Assembly: GCF_014050225.1 (NCBI RefSeq)
Contig: NZ_JACFXV010000038.1
Span: forward strand, 62,001 to 126,000
Origin: Stappia albiluteola
GTDB lineage: Bacteria; Pseudomonadota; Alphaproteobacteria; Rhizobiales; Stappiaceae
DNA length: 64,000 bases
Reading direction: 5' to 3'
This document shows, piece by piece, positions 9,544 through 18,428 of the stretch; the first letter of the stretch is position 1; every line of letters starts with the position of its first letter. The translations under genes were made by a program, and so were the position numbers. Below the pieces are notes generated by a model. The model did not search any database and was not told where the DNA came from. It saw nothing but the letters and a program-made list of their open reading frames with translations.

Positions 9544-9894
9544 TCACCGCGGCAGGCTGCGCACCTTCTCGACCACCAGGTCGCCGATGCGCTCCAGATA
9601 GAGCGCCCCTTCCACGGTTCGGGTGACGACGACGTTGCGCCGGTCCGCCTCGTCGCGGCGGCGCGAGAGGAGCTTCAGCCCGCCGAGTGTGTCGAGTGCG
9701 CGCGTGATGGCGGGCTTCGTGACACCAAGCTTCTGTGCCAGCCCGCGCACCGTGTGCGGCGGCGGCTCCAGATAGACGGTTGTCAGGATGGCCATCTGCC
9801 GGGCGGTCAGATCCTGATCCCCGTCGCGCACGAGGGCAAGCGTCACGTCGTGCCACAGCTTCAGCGCTTGTGAGGGGCGCATCTCCAGGGTCAT
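9544..9894 (-). CDS. MarR-family transcriptional regulator
   Basis: A 116-residue winged-helix protein. It has ARQMAILTTVYLEPPPHTVRGLAQKLGV, then the recognition helix region TKPAITRALDTL and a DEADRRNVV wing, which matches the MarR consensus. It is short, lacking part of the usual dimerisation helices. It is upstream of and probably co-transcribed with the NlpC/P60 gene. A perfect 7-bp inverted repeat lies immediately upstream and is a candidate self-operator. The ATG at 9894 was used; the upstream TTG is less likely. Confidence 0.85.
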   Translation of the reverse strand: MTLEMRPSQALKLWHDVTLALVRDGDQDLTARQMAILTTVYLEPPPHTVRGLAQKLGVTKPAITRALDTLGGLKLLSRRRDEADRRNVVVTRTVEGALYLERIGDLVVEKVRSLPR

Positions 9895-9912
9895 TGGTCG
9901 GCCACGCAATCA

Positions 9913-9938
9913 GGTATCCGGTCAAACGATAGGATACC
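9913..9938. promoter_or_regulatory. Inverted repeat, candidate MarR operator
   Basis: GGTATCC and GGATACC are perfect inverted copies, 19 bp apart from start to start (12-base spacer). The site lies 18-44 bases upstream of the MarR-family start codon. The two-turn spacing on one DNA face fits a dimeric regulator. Assignment to this regulator is inference. Confidence 0.45.
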
Positions 9939-10001
9939 ATCTGCGCCGGATTTCGTTTCGTTTGCGTTATCATCCGCCGTTTCCGCCGCCAATGATCGCT
10001 C

Positions 10002-11390
10002 TTACCTGCGGTATTTCTCGCAAAGATAGGCATAGAGCGCTCTGATCGCCTGCGCTTCGCCGCCCGTCGGCCTTCCCGGCCGTTCCGCCGGCGTCCAGGC
10101 GAATATGTCGAAATGCGCCCAGGATGGCGTGTTTTCAACGAAGCGGGACAGGAACAGGGCAGCGGTGATCGAGCCGGCAAAGCCTGCGCCCGTCTGGTTC
10201 ACGTTATTGATGTCGGCCGTGCGGGAATCGAGATACCGCGCATAGGGCTTCCACAGCGGCAGGCGCCAGAGCGGGTCGTTTGCGGCTTCCGCGTGCCGGG
10301 CGATGTCGGCGGCCAGCGCCTCGTCATGGGTGTAGAACGGTGGAAGATCGGGTCCGAGCGCCACCCGTGCCGCCCCGGTCAGCGTGGCCATGTCCACAAG
10401 CAGGTCCGGGCGCTCCTCGTCGGCGAGCGCAAGGGCATCTGCGAGCACCAGCCGTCCTTCGGCATCCGTATTGCCGATCTCGACCGTCAGCCCATTGCGG
10501 CTGCGGAAGATGTCGCCGGGGCGGAAGGCGTCGCCGCCGATCGCGTTTTCGACCGCCGGGATGATCACCCTGAGACGGACTGGCAATTGGGCGGCGATGA
10601 TCATCGAGGCGAGGCCCAGAACGTTGGCCGCCCCGCCCATGTCCTTCTTCATCAGCAGCATCGAGCTCGACGGCTTGATGTCGAGGCCGCCCGTATCGAA
10701 GACAACGCCCTTGCCGACCAACGTGATCGCCGGATGCGCCGCATCGCCCCACCGGCAGTCGATCAGGCGCGGCGCACGCGCGCTGCCGGCACCAACCGCA
10801 TGGACGAGCGGGAACCCGGCCGCGAGCAGGTCGTCGCCGACGGTTATCGCCGCCTCGCCACCGTTTTCGACGAAAAGTGCCCGCGTCGTCTCCGCCAGTT
10901 CGGCAGGCCCGAGATCGTTTGCGGGCGTGTTGACCAGGTCTCGGGCAAGCTTCACCCCATCGAGCACGATGCCGAGTGCGTCAGCCTCTTCTGCAGTGCC
11001 ATACAACAGGCGCGGGCGCGGCCTTGCGGAATTGGTGCGATACGCATCGAACCGGTAGGAAGACAGCGCGAAGGCCAGAGCGGCCTTGTCCCTGTCCTCG
11101 AAACCGTCGGCCAGCCGGTAGTCGCCGCCGCCGAGCGAGGCGAGTGCGCCTGCGGCAAATTCCGCATGGGCGCCATCGGTATCGAGGCCGATCAACACGG
11201 CGCAGATATTTCCCTCCGCATCGGGAACGCTCAGCGCCGAACCGCCCTTGCCCTTGAAATCCTGCGCATTGGCCCAGTTGGCGGCAGCAGGAGGCAGGGC
11301 CGACAGCCGATCCTCCAGCGTGGCGGCGGTAACCCCGAAGACGGGAATGGCAGAGCTGGCCGAATTGTCGGCGACGAGAACATCGCGCAC
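10002..11390 (-). CDS. Leucyl aminopeptidase family (M17) protein
   Basis: A cytosolic di-metal aminopeptidase. The 462-residue protein has the M17 catalytic domain: GKGVVFDTGGLDIKP (residues 226-240, with metal-binding Lys/Asp), the MKKDMGGAANV block (first Asp/active Lys region) and the diagnostic NTDAEGRL at 307-314. The N-terminal domain is short and divergent compared with PepA (about 500 residues), so this is probably a paralogue of, not the main, PepA. The GTG start is supported by AAGGAG seven bases upstream. It may share a transcript with the downstream MarR gene. Confidence 0.93.
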   Translation of the reverse strand: MRDVLVADNSASSAIPVFGVTAATLEDRLSALPPAAANWANAQDFKGKGGSALSVPDAEGNICAVLIGLDTDGAHAEFAAGALASLGGGDYRLADGFEDRDKAALAFALSSYRFDAYRTNSARPRPRLLYGTAEEADALGIVLDGVKLARDLVNTPANDLGPAELAETTRALFVENGGEAAITVGDDLLAAGFPLVHAVGAGSARAPRLIDCRWGDAAHPAITLVGKGVVFDTGGLDIKPSSSMLLMKKDMGGAANVLGLASMIIAAQLPVRLRVIIPAVENAIGGDAFRPGDIFRSRNGLTVEIGNTDAEGRLVLADALALADEERPDLLVDMATLTGAARVALGPDLPPFYTHDEALAADIARHAEAANDPLWRLPLWKPYARYLDSRTADINNVNQTGAGFAGSITAALFLSRFVENTPSWAHFDIFAWTPAERPGRPTGGEAQAIRALYAYLCEKYRR

Positions 11391-11525
11391 GCGCGAACTC
11401 CTTGTTTTCGTTCAATAACCTTGGGGTTTCGCTCGATGATCCCCAAGGCCTCTCTCATTGACTCTGGCGGGGCCGCAAATCCCCCTGCCCGGCGCACCAT
11501 ATCAGCCCCGGCAGGTTCGTCGCTA

Positions 11526-11600
11526 GAGCGCTTTCCACGAAAGCTGGATCGCTTCGGTGATGAGAAATCGCCTCAGAATCAATACTTTGAACAAATCCTG
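11526..11600. repeat. RIME-like mosaic repeat module
   Basis: Begins GAGCGCTTTCC and continues through GGATCGCTTCGG and GAGAAATCGCC. The first 29 bases match the element at 48428 in 24 positions, and the AAATCGC block is shared too. Non-coding location and dispersed relatives fit a rhizobial intergenic mosaic element. The exact right boundary is not defined. Confidence 0.5.
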
Positions 11601-11691
11601 CACGCCGGATCCGGTTGCGGTCCGGCGGAACATGCTGCAGATCGCAGCCGCCTGTGGCAGGCCCCGCTTGTGTCTTTCCGGCAACGGAAAA

Positions 11692-11706
11692 TTAACCGTC
11701 CGTTAG
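11692..11706. promoter_or_regulatory. CtrA-like site upstream of tadD
   Basis: TTAA, seven bases, TTAG, followed three bases later by another TTAA. The CtrA consensus is TTAA-N7-TTAA, so this is one mismatch away. It lies about 125-140 bases upstream of the proposed tadD start. Binding is inferred. Confidence 0.35.
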
Positions 11707-11831
11707 GGTTAACCAGCTACTTATTTCTTAGCAAAATGCAAATTTCGGGGGCTTGTCGAATGTTTCTGGTCACGCGCCGCGACGCCGTTGCCAGCCGCAC
11801 TGGTGGAGCAGGTTTGGCATTTGCATCCCGC

Positions 11832-12668
11832 GTGCAGCTAAGCTCATGCGCGGCGAGAAAGAGCAAATGCCGGAACTGGACCGTCAGGCACGCGCTCATC
11901 CTTTCTGTCGCCGCCCTGGCGCTTGCAGGATGCGCGTCGTCCAAACAATCGGTCGGCACCCACGCCGCGCCATCGCAAAACTATCTCGCCCCCGGCTCCG
12001 ATGCTGCGCGCCAGTCTGTCGGCTACTGGTCGAAGGCCTATGAATCCAAACCTCAGGACCGAGAGAATATCCTGAACTATTCCGCCGCCCTTGTACGCAA
12101 CGGGCAGTTGGAACAGGCCGAAGCCGTGCTCCGCAAGGCCATTATCGCCAACCAGAAGGATCGCGACATCGCCGCCGCCTATGGCAAGGTACTGGCCCAG
12201 GGCGGTCGCTTTCCGGAAGCGCTTCAGGTGATCCGCGGCGCCCAGACGCCGACCAGTCCGGACTGGCGCCTGCTGTCGGCGGAAGCGGCGATCAACGACC
12301 AGCTCGGCCAGACGGATACGGCCCGCAGTCTCTACAATCAGGCGCTGAAGATCGCGCCCGACGAGCCGAGCCTTTTGAACAATATCGCCCTTTCCCACCT
12401 TCTGGCCGGCGACATAACCGAAGCAGAGAAGATGCTTCGCAAGGCGGTGGAGAGCCCGAAAGCTGACAGCCGCGTACGGCAGAACCTCGCCCTGACGCTC
12501 GGCCTCCAAGGCCGTTTCGAGGACGCCGAGACGGTCGCCCGCTCCGAGATTGATCCCGGTCAGGCGGAAGCCAACATCGCCTACCTGAAGTCGATGCTCG
12601 CTCAGCGCAACACATGGGCGGACATCCAGTCGGCCGATGCCGGCTCAGCCGCGAAGCAGGGCGGATAG
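11832..12668 (+). CDS. tadD: Tad pilus assembly lipoprotein TadD (TPR protein)
   Basis: A predicted outer-membrane lipoprotein that helps secretin assembly in Tad pilus systems. From the proposed GTG start (278 residues) it has a basic n-region, hydrophobic core and lipobox LAGC (Cys34). A Ser-rich linker and at least four tetratricopeptide repeats follow (for example NGQLEQAEAVLRKAI and AGDITEAEKMLRKAV). The start is uncertain: ATG at 11760 is in frame, but would give a 24-residue longer leader. It is convergent with the tadC end of the main pilus operon, separated by a bidirectional terminator. Confidence 0.85.
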   Translation: MQLSSCAARKSKCRNWTVRHALILSVAALALAGCASSKQSVGTHAAPSQNYLAPGSDAARQSVGYWSKAYESKPQDRENILNYSAALVRNGQLEQAEAVLRKAIIANQKDRDIAAAYGKVLAQGGRFPEALQVIRGAQTPTSPDWRLLSAEAAINDQLGQTDTARSLYNQALKIAPDEPSLLNNIALSHLLAGDITEAEKMLRKAVESPKADSRVRQNLALTLGLQGRFEDAETVARSEIDPGQAEANIAYLKSMLAQRNTWADIQSADAGSAAKQGG

Positions 12669-12695
12669 TCGCCACCAGCTCATTGAGAGAAAAAG

Positions 12696-12722
12696 AAGCC
12701 CGCGGCTCCCGCGGGCTTTTTC
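12696..12722. terminator. Bidirectional intrinsic terminator between tadD and tadC
   Basis: Perfect GC-rich stem AAGCCCGCGG / CCGCGGGCTT with a 3-base loop. It is followed by TTTTTC on the plus strand and by TTCTTTTTC on the minus strand. It sits 28 bases after tadD and 35 bases after tadC, so it can end both convergent transcripts. Confidence 0.88.
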
Positions 12723-12756
12723 GCTTGATAACGCTGCTTGGCGGAGCGCGCGCACC

Positions 12757-13740
12757 TTACTTGAACGTCGCGAATACCTGAATGAGGCCCGGTCCCATGA
12801 TCACGGCAAACAGGACCGGCAGGAAGAAGATGATCATCGGCACCGTCAGCTTCGGCGGCAGGGCTGCGGCCTTCTTTTCCGCAAGCTGCATGCGCTGCTC
12901 CCGGTTCTCATCGGCCATGACGCGCAGGGCTTGCCCAAGCGGCGTACCGTATCGTTCGGCCTGCGTCAGCGCCAGCACGACGTTTTTCACGCCCTCCACG
13001 CCCGTGCGCGACGCCAGGTTTTCATAGGCCTGGCGGCGTTCGGACAGGAAGGAAAGCTCGGCGTTGGTCAGCGTCAGTTCCTCCGCCAGTGCCACCGACT
13101 GGATGCCGATTTCCTCGGCCACCCTGCGGAAGGCCGCCTCGATCGAGATGCCCGACTCCACGCAGATCAGCATCAGGTCGAGCGCATCCGGCCAGGCCCT
13201 GGTGATCGACAACTGGCGCTTCTGGATCAGGTTTTTCAGATAGAGGTCGGGGGCATAGAAGCCAATGCCCGCGACACCCACGGAAATGGCGAGTTTGGCG
13301 AGCGCCGGCATGTCGTGCGGCAGCACGCTGAACGTATAGAAGAGCGCGGCAAGAAAGAGGAGCACCGGCATGACGAGCCGGGCAAACAGATAGGTATAGA
13401 TCGGCGCCATGCCGCGGAAACCGGCCTGGCGCAACCGCATCTGCGTCGTTTCGTCGGACAGCACGTTCTTCAGCTGCAGCCGGTCCACAAGGTCCTTGAT
13501 CTGCTGCTTCGGCCGGTTGCGCAGTGATGCGCGTGCATTGTCCCGCTCGCTGGTCAATCGCGAGCGCTCGCGAGCGCGGATCCTCTCCCGCTCGATCGCC
13601 ACCGACTTCATCCGGCTGCGCAGACGGTCTCCCTCGAAGAGGGGCAAGACCAGGGTGAAGACGGTGCCTGCTACGGCGATCATCGTCAGCCCCGCGATCA
13701 GGGTCTGCCGGTCCGTCAAGGTCGCAACGTCGATGCCCAT
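12757..13740 (-). CDS. tadC: Tad pilus inner-membrane platform protein TadC
   Basis: A 327-residue type II secretion F-domain protein, part of the inner-membrane platform with TadB. There is an N-terminal helix (residues about 12-35), a basic cytoplasmic stretch with many Arg codons, and two helices around 125-165. The T2SF domain carries WPDALDLMLICVESGISIEAAF, and a terminal helix ends the protein. GGAGAG precedes the ATG chosen; a GTG codon just upstream is also possible. It is the last gene of the leftward pilus operon, 46 bases after tadB. Confidence 0.94.
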   Translation of the reverse strand: MGIDVATLTDRQTLIAGLTMIAVAGTVFTLVLPLFEGDRLRSRMKSVAIERERIRARERSRLTSERDNARASLRNRPKQQIKDLVDRLQLKNVLSDETTQMRLRQAGFRGMAPIYTYLFARLVMPVLLFLAALFYTFSVLPHDMPALAKLAISVGVAGIGFYAPDLYLKNLIQKRQLSITRAWPDALDLMLICVESGISIEAAFRRVAEEIGIQSVALAEELTLTNAELSFLSERRQAYENLASRTGVEGVKNVVLALTQAERYGTPLGQALRVMADENREQRMQLAEKKAAALPPKLTVPMIIFFLPVLFAVIMGPGLIQVFATFK

Positions 13741-13786
13741 CACTCTCTCCGCATGGCAGACTTGTGAGGCCCGCCCCGATAGCCCG

Positions 13787-14809
13787 TCAGAAGTCGAAGG
13801 AAATCATCTTCTTCATCACGAAGATGCCCATGCACATCCAGATGCCGCCGCACAGCAGGATGAAATTGCCGGTCGGGTGGGTGAAGAGCGTCGCGATGTA
13901 TTCCGGGCTCGTCAGAGACAGGATGCCCATCACCGCGAAGGGCAGCGAGCCGATGATCAATGCTGAAGCCTTGGCCTCCGCGCTCATCGCCTGGATCTTG
14001 CCCTTCATCATCTTCCGTCCGCGCAGCACCTTGGACAGATTCCCGAGCGCTTCCGACAAGGCGCCGCCCGATTGCTGCTGGATACCGACGACAATGGCGA
14101 AGAAATTCGCTTCCGCCACGGGCATGCGTTCCGGCAGCTTGCCCACCGCCTCCGCCAGCGACATGCCAAGCGCCTGCGTTTCCACGATCCGGCGAAACTC
14201 GGTTGCCACCGGATCGCGCGATTCCCTGGCCACCACCTGGATGCATTCGCCGAGCGGCAGGCCGGATTTCGTGCCGCGCACGATCACGTCGACCGCATTT
14301 GGCAGTTCGTCCAGGAACGCGTTGAATCGTCTCTTGCGCTTGAAGGATACATACCAGCGCGGCAGTCCGAGAAAGCCCACAAAGCCGAAGCCGGCGATCA
14401 GGATCGGCGATTTCGTGGTCAGGAATCCGGCCAGAGTCATCACGAGGCCCACAATGAGGGAGATGATCCAGAAGCCGTTGCGGGACCAGGTCAACCCTGC
14501 CTGCCGCAACCGTATTTCCAGGCCGATCCTGTTGGCCTTCTTCTGCTTGCTCTTTTGCCGTTCCTCGAATTCCTTGAGTTGATCCTGGACATTTCTGCGT
14601 CGTTTGTCGGCGTCCCTGAGTTTCAGCCGCTCGATCTGATGACCCGGGCTGCTGCTGGCGACCTCGCGCAACCGCTGTTCCCGGCGCTCGTTGCCGCTGA
14701 TGCTCGGCTGCAGCAGGGCATAGAGGACGCCGCCGATCGACAGGGCGACGAGCAGGGCGACGGCGATGGACGTGACTTCCGGCGTCAGCAGCTCTTGCAG
14801 ATCAGACAT
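13787..14809 (-). CDS. tadB: Tad pilus inner-membrane platform protein TadB
   Basis: A 340-residue paralogue of TadC with an N-terminal helix (about residues 15-35) and a charged coiled-coil-like segment around 60-95. Two helices follow, then the T2SF domain with DELPNAVDVIVRGTKSGLPLGECI, and a C-terminal helix. The start MSDLQELL was chosen because it begins inside the last codons of cpaF (8-base overlap), which implies translational coupling. The longer upstream frame is antisense-like and Arg-rich. Confidence 0.94.
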   Translation of the reverse strand: MSDLQELLTPEVTSIAVALLVALSIGGVLYALLQPSISGNERREQRLREVASSSPGHQIERLKLRDADKRRRNVQDQLKEFEERQKSKQKKANRIGLEIRLRQAGLTWSRNGFWIISLIVGLVMTLAGFLTTKSPILIAGFGFVGFLGLPRWYVSFKRKRRFNAFLDELPNAVDVIVRGTKSGLPLGECIQVVARESRDPVATEFRRIVETQALGMSLAEAVGKLPERMPVAEANFFAIVVGIQQQSGGALSEALGNLSKVLRGRKMMKGKIQAMSAEAKASALIIGSLPFAVMGILSLTSPEYIATLFTHPTGNFILLCGGIWMCMGIFVMKKMISFDF

Positions 14810-16301
14810 TGCCCGCTCCCGCGGCTTCAGCCGCATCGAGGGCAGCCGCCAAACGGTTCTCCTCGTTGAAGTACCGCGCGCGCTCCCAGAAGAGCGGTCG
14901 GCCGATTCCGGTGGAGCGATGGCGGCCGAGGAGCCTTCCGTTCGCATCCTCGCCGAGGATGTCGTAGAGGAAGATATCCTGGGTAATGATGACGTCGCCT
15001 TCCATGCCCACCACTTCGGTGATGTGGGTGATGCGGCGCGAACCGTCCCTGAGGCGCTGCGCCTGGACGATCACGTCGATCGAGGAGGTGATCATCTCGC
15101 GCAGGGTCTTGGACGGCAGGGTGAAGCCACCCATGGTGATCATCGATTCGAGGCGGGACAGGGCCTCGCGCGGGCTGTTGGCGTGCAGCGTGCCCATGGA
15201 GCCGTCATGGCCGGTATTCATCGCCTGCAGGAGGTCGAAGGCTTCCGGCCCGCGCACCTCGCCCACGATGATGCGTTCGGGACGCATGCGCAGGCAGTTC
15301 TTGACCAGATCGCGCATGGTGACCTCGCCCTCTCCTTCGAGGTTCGGCGGGCGGGTTTCAAGGCGCACCACATGCGGCTGCTGCAGTTGCAGCTCGGCCG
15401 CGTCTTCGCAGGTGATGATGCGCTCGTCGTGATCGATATAGCGCGTCAGACAATTCAGCAGCGTCGTCTTTCCCGAACCCGTGCCGCCCGAGATCAGGAC
15501 GTTGCATCGCACGCGGCCGATAATCTGCAAGATGGTCGACCCTTCCGGCGACACCGAGCCGAACTGGACGAGCTGGTCGAGCGTCAGCTTGTCCTTTTTG
15601 AACTTGCGGATGGTGAGTGCGGGCCCGTCGATGGAGAGGGGCGGCGCGATGACATTGACGCGCGAGCCGTCGGGCAGGCGTGCGTCGCAGATCGGGCTCG
15701 ATTCATCCACACGCCGGCCGACCTGACTGACGATCCGCTGGCAGATGTTCATCAGCTGCCTGTTGTCACGGAAGTGGATATTGGTCTGATGCACCTTGCC
15801 CTGGGTCTCGATATAGACCGTGTCGGCACCATTGACCATGATGTCGGCGATGTCGTCGCGTGCCAGCAGCGGCTCAAGCGGGCCATAACCCAGGACATCG
15901 TTACAAATATCCTCCAGCAGATCTTCCTGCTCGGAGATCGACATGACGACGTTCTTCAGGGCGATGATGTCGTTCACGACATCGCGGATTTCCTCGCGCG
16001 CATCTTCCGGCCCCAGCCGCGACAGCTGCGACAGGTCGATCGCTTCCACCAACGCGTTGAAGATCGAGGCCTTGGTCTCGAAATAGTCCTTCGACCGGCG
16101 TTGCGCCTCCTTCTTGGGCGCGGGCTGGGGTTCGGGCCGCGGTTCCGGCTTGGGCTTGGCGGCGGGTGCGCTTGCCGCAGCCGCAGGTGCCCGCGCGGGC
16201 TCGGATCCGGGCACCGCCATATCGGCCTTCGGCGGCGACGCCGGTGCCGGCGTCACCGGAAGCGACGGAATAGAGCCTGAATTTCCGCGTCTACCGAACA
16301 T
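14802..16301 (-). CDS. cpaF: Tad pilus assembly ATPase CpaF/TadA
   Basis: A hexameric secretion ATPase that powers pilus assembly. The 499-residue protein has a Pro/Ala/Lys-rich low-complexity N-terminus (residues 15-65) and an N-terminal alpha-helical domain. The catalytic core follows, with GGTGSGKTT Walker A at 272-280, the Asp box region RYIDHDERIITCEDAAEL, Walker B RIIVGEVRGPEA, and the His box GSMGTLHANSPREAL. Length is typical. It lies 66 bases after cpaE and overlaps tadB by 8 bases. Confidence 0.96.
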   Translation of the reverse strand: MFGRRGNSGSIPSLPVTPAPASPPKADMAVPGSEPARAPAAAASAPAAKPKPEPRPEPQPAPKKEAQRRSKDYFETKASIFNALVEAIDLSQLSRLGPEDAREEIRDVVNDIIALKNVVMSISEQEDLLEDICNDVLGYGPLEPLLARDDIADIMVNGADTVYIETQGKVHQTNIHFRDNRQLMNICQRIVSQVGRRVDESSPICDARLPDGSRVNVIAPPLSIDGPALTIRKFKKDKLTLDQLVQFGSVSPEGSTILQIIGRVRCNVLISGGTGSGKTTLLNCLTRYIDHDERIITCEDAAELQLQQPHVVRLETRPPNLEGEGEVTMRDLVKNCLRMRPERIIVGEVRGPEAFDLLQAMNTGHDGSMGTLHANSPREALSRLESMITMGGFTLPSKTLREMITSSIDVIVQAQRLRDGSRRITHITEVVGMEGDVIITQDIFLYDILGEDANGRLLGRHRSTGIGRPLFWERARYFNEENRLAAALDAAEAAGAGNV

Positions 16302-16367
16302 GTCTACCAGCTCTCGTTCATCTTGCGCCCTCTCCCGTGAGGATACTCGTCCCGGGCGGGCTATTCG

Positions 16368-17678
16368 TCAGGCGGCACCCTTGCGCCGCAGCAGTCGAGC
16401 CATCAGCGGCTTGAGCGCAATGCCCTTTTGCTTGCGGACTTCGCTGCGCCCGGTAACGACCTGCGAAACCTGGTCGAAGAGCGCGGCGACCTGGTGCTTG
16501 CCGTCGAGTTCGCCGATCATCTGGCCGTTGTTCGCGGCCGTGCCGAAAAGTTGCGGATCAAAGGGGATCACCGCCGCCGCCGGCACGTCGAGTGCGGAAG
16601 AAAACTCCGCGACCTTGATCTCCGGCCGCTTCGGCACGTTCACGCGATTCAGGACCAGATGCGGCTTCTGATCGTTCGGCCTGAGCTGATGGAGCGTGTC
16701 GAAGACATTCTTCGTGTTGCGCAGATTGGCCAGGTCCGGCTCGGCGACGACCACGATCTCGTCGACCGATGACAGGAGATGACGGGTCCAGCTCGACCAG
16801 GCATGGGGCAGGTCGATGACCACCGTAGGCGTACTTTTCTTCATTACGTCGATGAGGCCGTCGAAGACCTTTTCATCGTGATCGTAGGCCCGTTCCAGCG
16901 AGGCCGGAGCCGCCAGCAGGCTGAGATGGTCCGTACATTTGGCCAGCAGCCGGTCGAGGAAGGTTTCATCGAGCCTTTCGGGCGAGGAAATGGCTTCCAG
17001 CACGCCCTGTAGCGGATCCTGATTGAAGTCGAGGCCGGCCGTCCCGAAGGCGAGATCGAAATCCGCAAGCACGACATCGTTACCGAACTGCCGCGCGATC
17101 GACCAGGAAACGTTGTGGGCAACCGTGGAGGCGCCACATCCTCCCTTTGCGCCGATGAAGGCAACCGCCCGCCCCACCGGCTCGGCGGAAGGGTCCGTAT
17201 ACAGATCGGCAATGGTTGCGATCACCTGGTACAGATCGGCCGGGGCTACCAGATACTCGCTGACGCCGCGGCTGATCAACTCGCGATAGAGCATGACATC
17301 ATTGACATGACCTACCACCACCACCTTCGAGCCCGGATCGCAAACTTCGGCCAGCCGCTCCAGTCCCTGTAGCAGGCCTGCCTGGGCAGCCTGGCTTTCC
17401 AGGATGATCAGGTTCGGCGTCGGAGCGGATGCGTAAAAATCCGCCGCCGCGCCAAGACCGCCCATGTGGACCTTCATGTGGGCCTTTGCCATGCGGCGAT
17501 CGCTTCCGGCCTTCTCGATGGCTTCGGCGATTTCCGGCGTTTCGCAGAAGGCCTGGATCGAGATGCGCGGCACCTGCCGCAGGTTGGCTGCATCCCCGGC
17601 GCCATGGCTCTCGGCGGCTTGCTTCTCCTCCGTGCCTGCCGGCGTGTCAGGCGTGGGGTCGAATGCCAGACTGCTCAT
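16368..17678 (-). CDS. cpaE: Tad pilus localisation ATPase CpaE/TadZ
   Basis: A ParA/MinD-like ATPase that places the pilus apparatus. The 436-residue protein has an N-terminal receiver-like domain (about residues 35-160; PTPNLIILES, VVVVGHVND, LISRGVSEYLVAP), followed by the ATPase domain. The ATPase has the deviant Walker A GAKGGCGASTVAHN near residue 175 and VVLADFDLAFG. It is 19 bases after cpaD in the leftward operon. Confidence 0.94.
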   Translation of the reverse strand: MSSLAFDPTPDTPAGTEEKQAAESHGAGDAANLRQVPRISIQAFCETPEIAEAIEKAGSDRRMAKAHMKVHMGGLGAAADFYASAPTPNLIILESQAAQAGLLQGLERLAEVCDPGSKVVVVGHVNDVMLYRELISRGVSEYLVAPADLYQVIATIADLYTDPSAEPVGRAVAFIGAKGGCGASTVAHNVSWSIARQFGNDVVLADFDLAFGTAGLDFNQDPLQGVLEAISSPERLDETFLDRLLAKCTDHLSLLAAPASLERAYDHDEKVFDGLIDVMKKSTPTVVIDLPHAWSSWTRHLLSSVDEIVVVAEPDLANLRNTKNVFDTLHQLRPNDQKPHLVLNRVNVPKRPEIKVAEFSSALDVPAAAVIPFDPQLFGTAANNGQMIGELDGKHQVAALFDQVSQVVTGRSEVRKQKGIALKPLMARLLRRKGAA

Positions 17679-17697
17679 CTCTCAAGCCCTCGCTACG

Positions 17698-18417
17698 TCA
17701 ATTTCCAACCGCTTCCGAGACGCGCGCACCCGTTCCCTCCTTGTAGTCGGAGGCGGTGCGCTCTCCCTTGCGGTATTTCTCGAAGACGGTGTTGCGACGC
17801 TCCCGGTCGCCGGGAACGGCCGCGCGCGGATAGATCAGATCCGTCGGGTCGTCCACGATCGCCGCCAGGTTCTGCTGGGTCGCGCAACCGAAATTGTAAT
17901 AATCGGTATTGGCGAAATCGCTGGCGATGTTTTCGGGCCAGAAGCCGCACGGATTCGTTTCCGCCTTGGTCGTCGGGTAGGCGAGCCGTATAGGCGCGGA
18001 AACCGCCTGATCCTCGACTGTGTAGGATCGGGTGACGATCCGCGCCTTGGCTACTCCGCCCCGCGTCAGTGCAGAGCGGATCTGCGGCATCAGCGCATGC
18101 ACCGCCGCCTCGTTCGCCGAGCCGGAGGGGGCGATGATTTCCACCATGCCCGTTCCACGGCGTTTCGCGTCGTGACCGAAGCTTGAAATCGCCGCCGCCA
18201 TCTGCGGCGACAGGCGACGCAGACCGGTCCCGATCGGCAGGTCGAGCGTCTCGTTGGCCTCGGTAAGGATGATCGGATGGCGGTAGCGAAAGTCGTTGGC
18301 GGCCAGCGAAGACGTCGTCTCCGTGTTCTGGCAGCCGGCGATCGTAACGCTTGCGAGCAAGAGAAGGCTCAGACTGGCAATCTTGCGGCTTCCGCCCATG
18401 AGCGCATGGCTAGGCAT
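17698..18417 (-). CDS. cpaD: Tad pilus outer-membrane lipoprotein CpaD
   Basis: A 239-residue predicted lipoprotein with signal sequence and lipobox IAGC. A CpaD-family domain follows, including the characteristic NPCGFWPENI and YNFGCATQQNLAAIVDDPTDL motifs with two conserved cysteines. The ATG start is preferred because GAGGAAAG lies at the right distance upstream, partly within the last codons of cpaC; an overlapping GTG is the alternative. The role is in secretin biogenesis or stability. Confidence 0.93.
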   Translation of the reverse strand: MPSHALMGGSRKIASLSLLLLASVTIAGCQNTETTSSLAANDFRYRHPIILTEANETLDLPIGTGLRRLSPQMAAAISSFGHDAKRRGTGMVEIIAPSGSANEAAVHALMPQIRSALTRGGVAKARIVTRSYTVEDQAVSAPIRLAYPTTKAETNPCGFWPENIASDFANTDYYNFGCATQQNLAAIVDDPTDLIYPRAAVPGDRERRNTVFEKYRKGERTASDYKEGTGARVSEAVGN

Positions 18418-18428
18418 TGTCGCTTTCC

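Larger units (their letters stand above)
11391..11831. other. Non-coding region between the M17 peptidase gene and tadD
   Basis: About 440 bases between divergent genes. It holds the peptidase leader, a RIME-like repeat module near 11526-11600, and an A/T-rich stretch at 11685-11760 with TTAA motifs that may form the tadD promoter. In-frame codons upstream of tadD pass through this region, but they look like shadow sequence. Confidence 0.5.

Noticed and set aside
10113-11759. Upstream extension of the tadD frame through the M17 peptidase gene
   Set aside because: Antisense to a convincing peptidase; only the segment with signal peptide, lipobox and TPRs is TadD.
14766-16280. Long plus-strand frame opposite cpaF
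   Set aside because: Shadow of cpaF, which has full Walker A/B and His box motifs on the minus strand.
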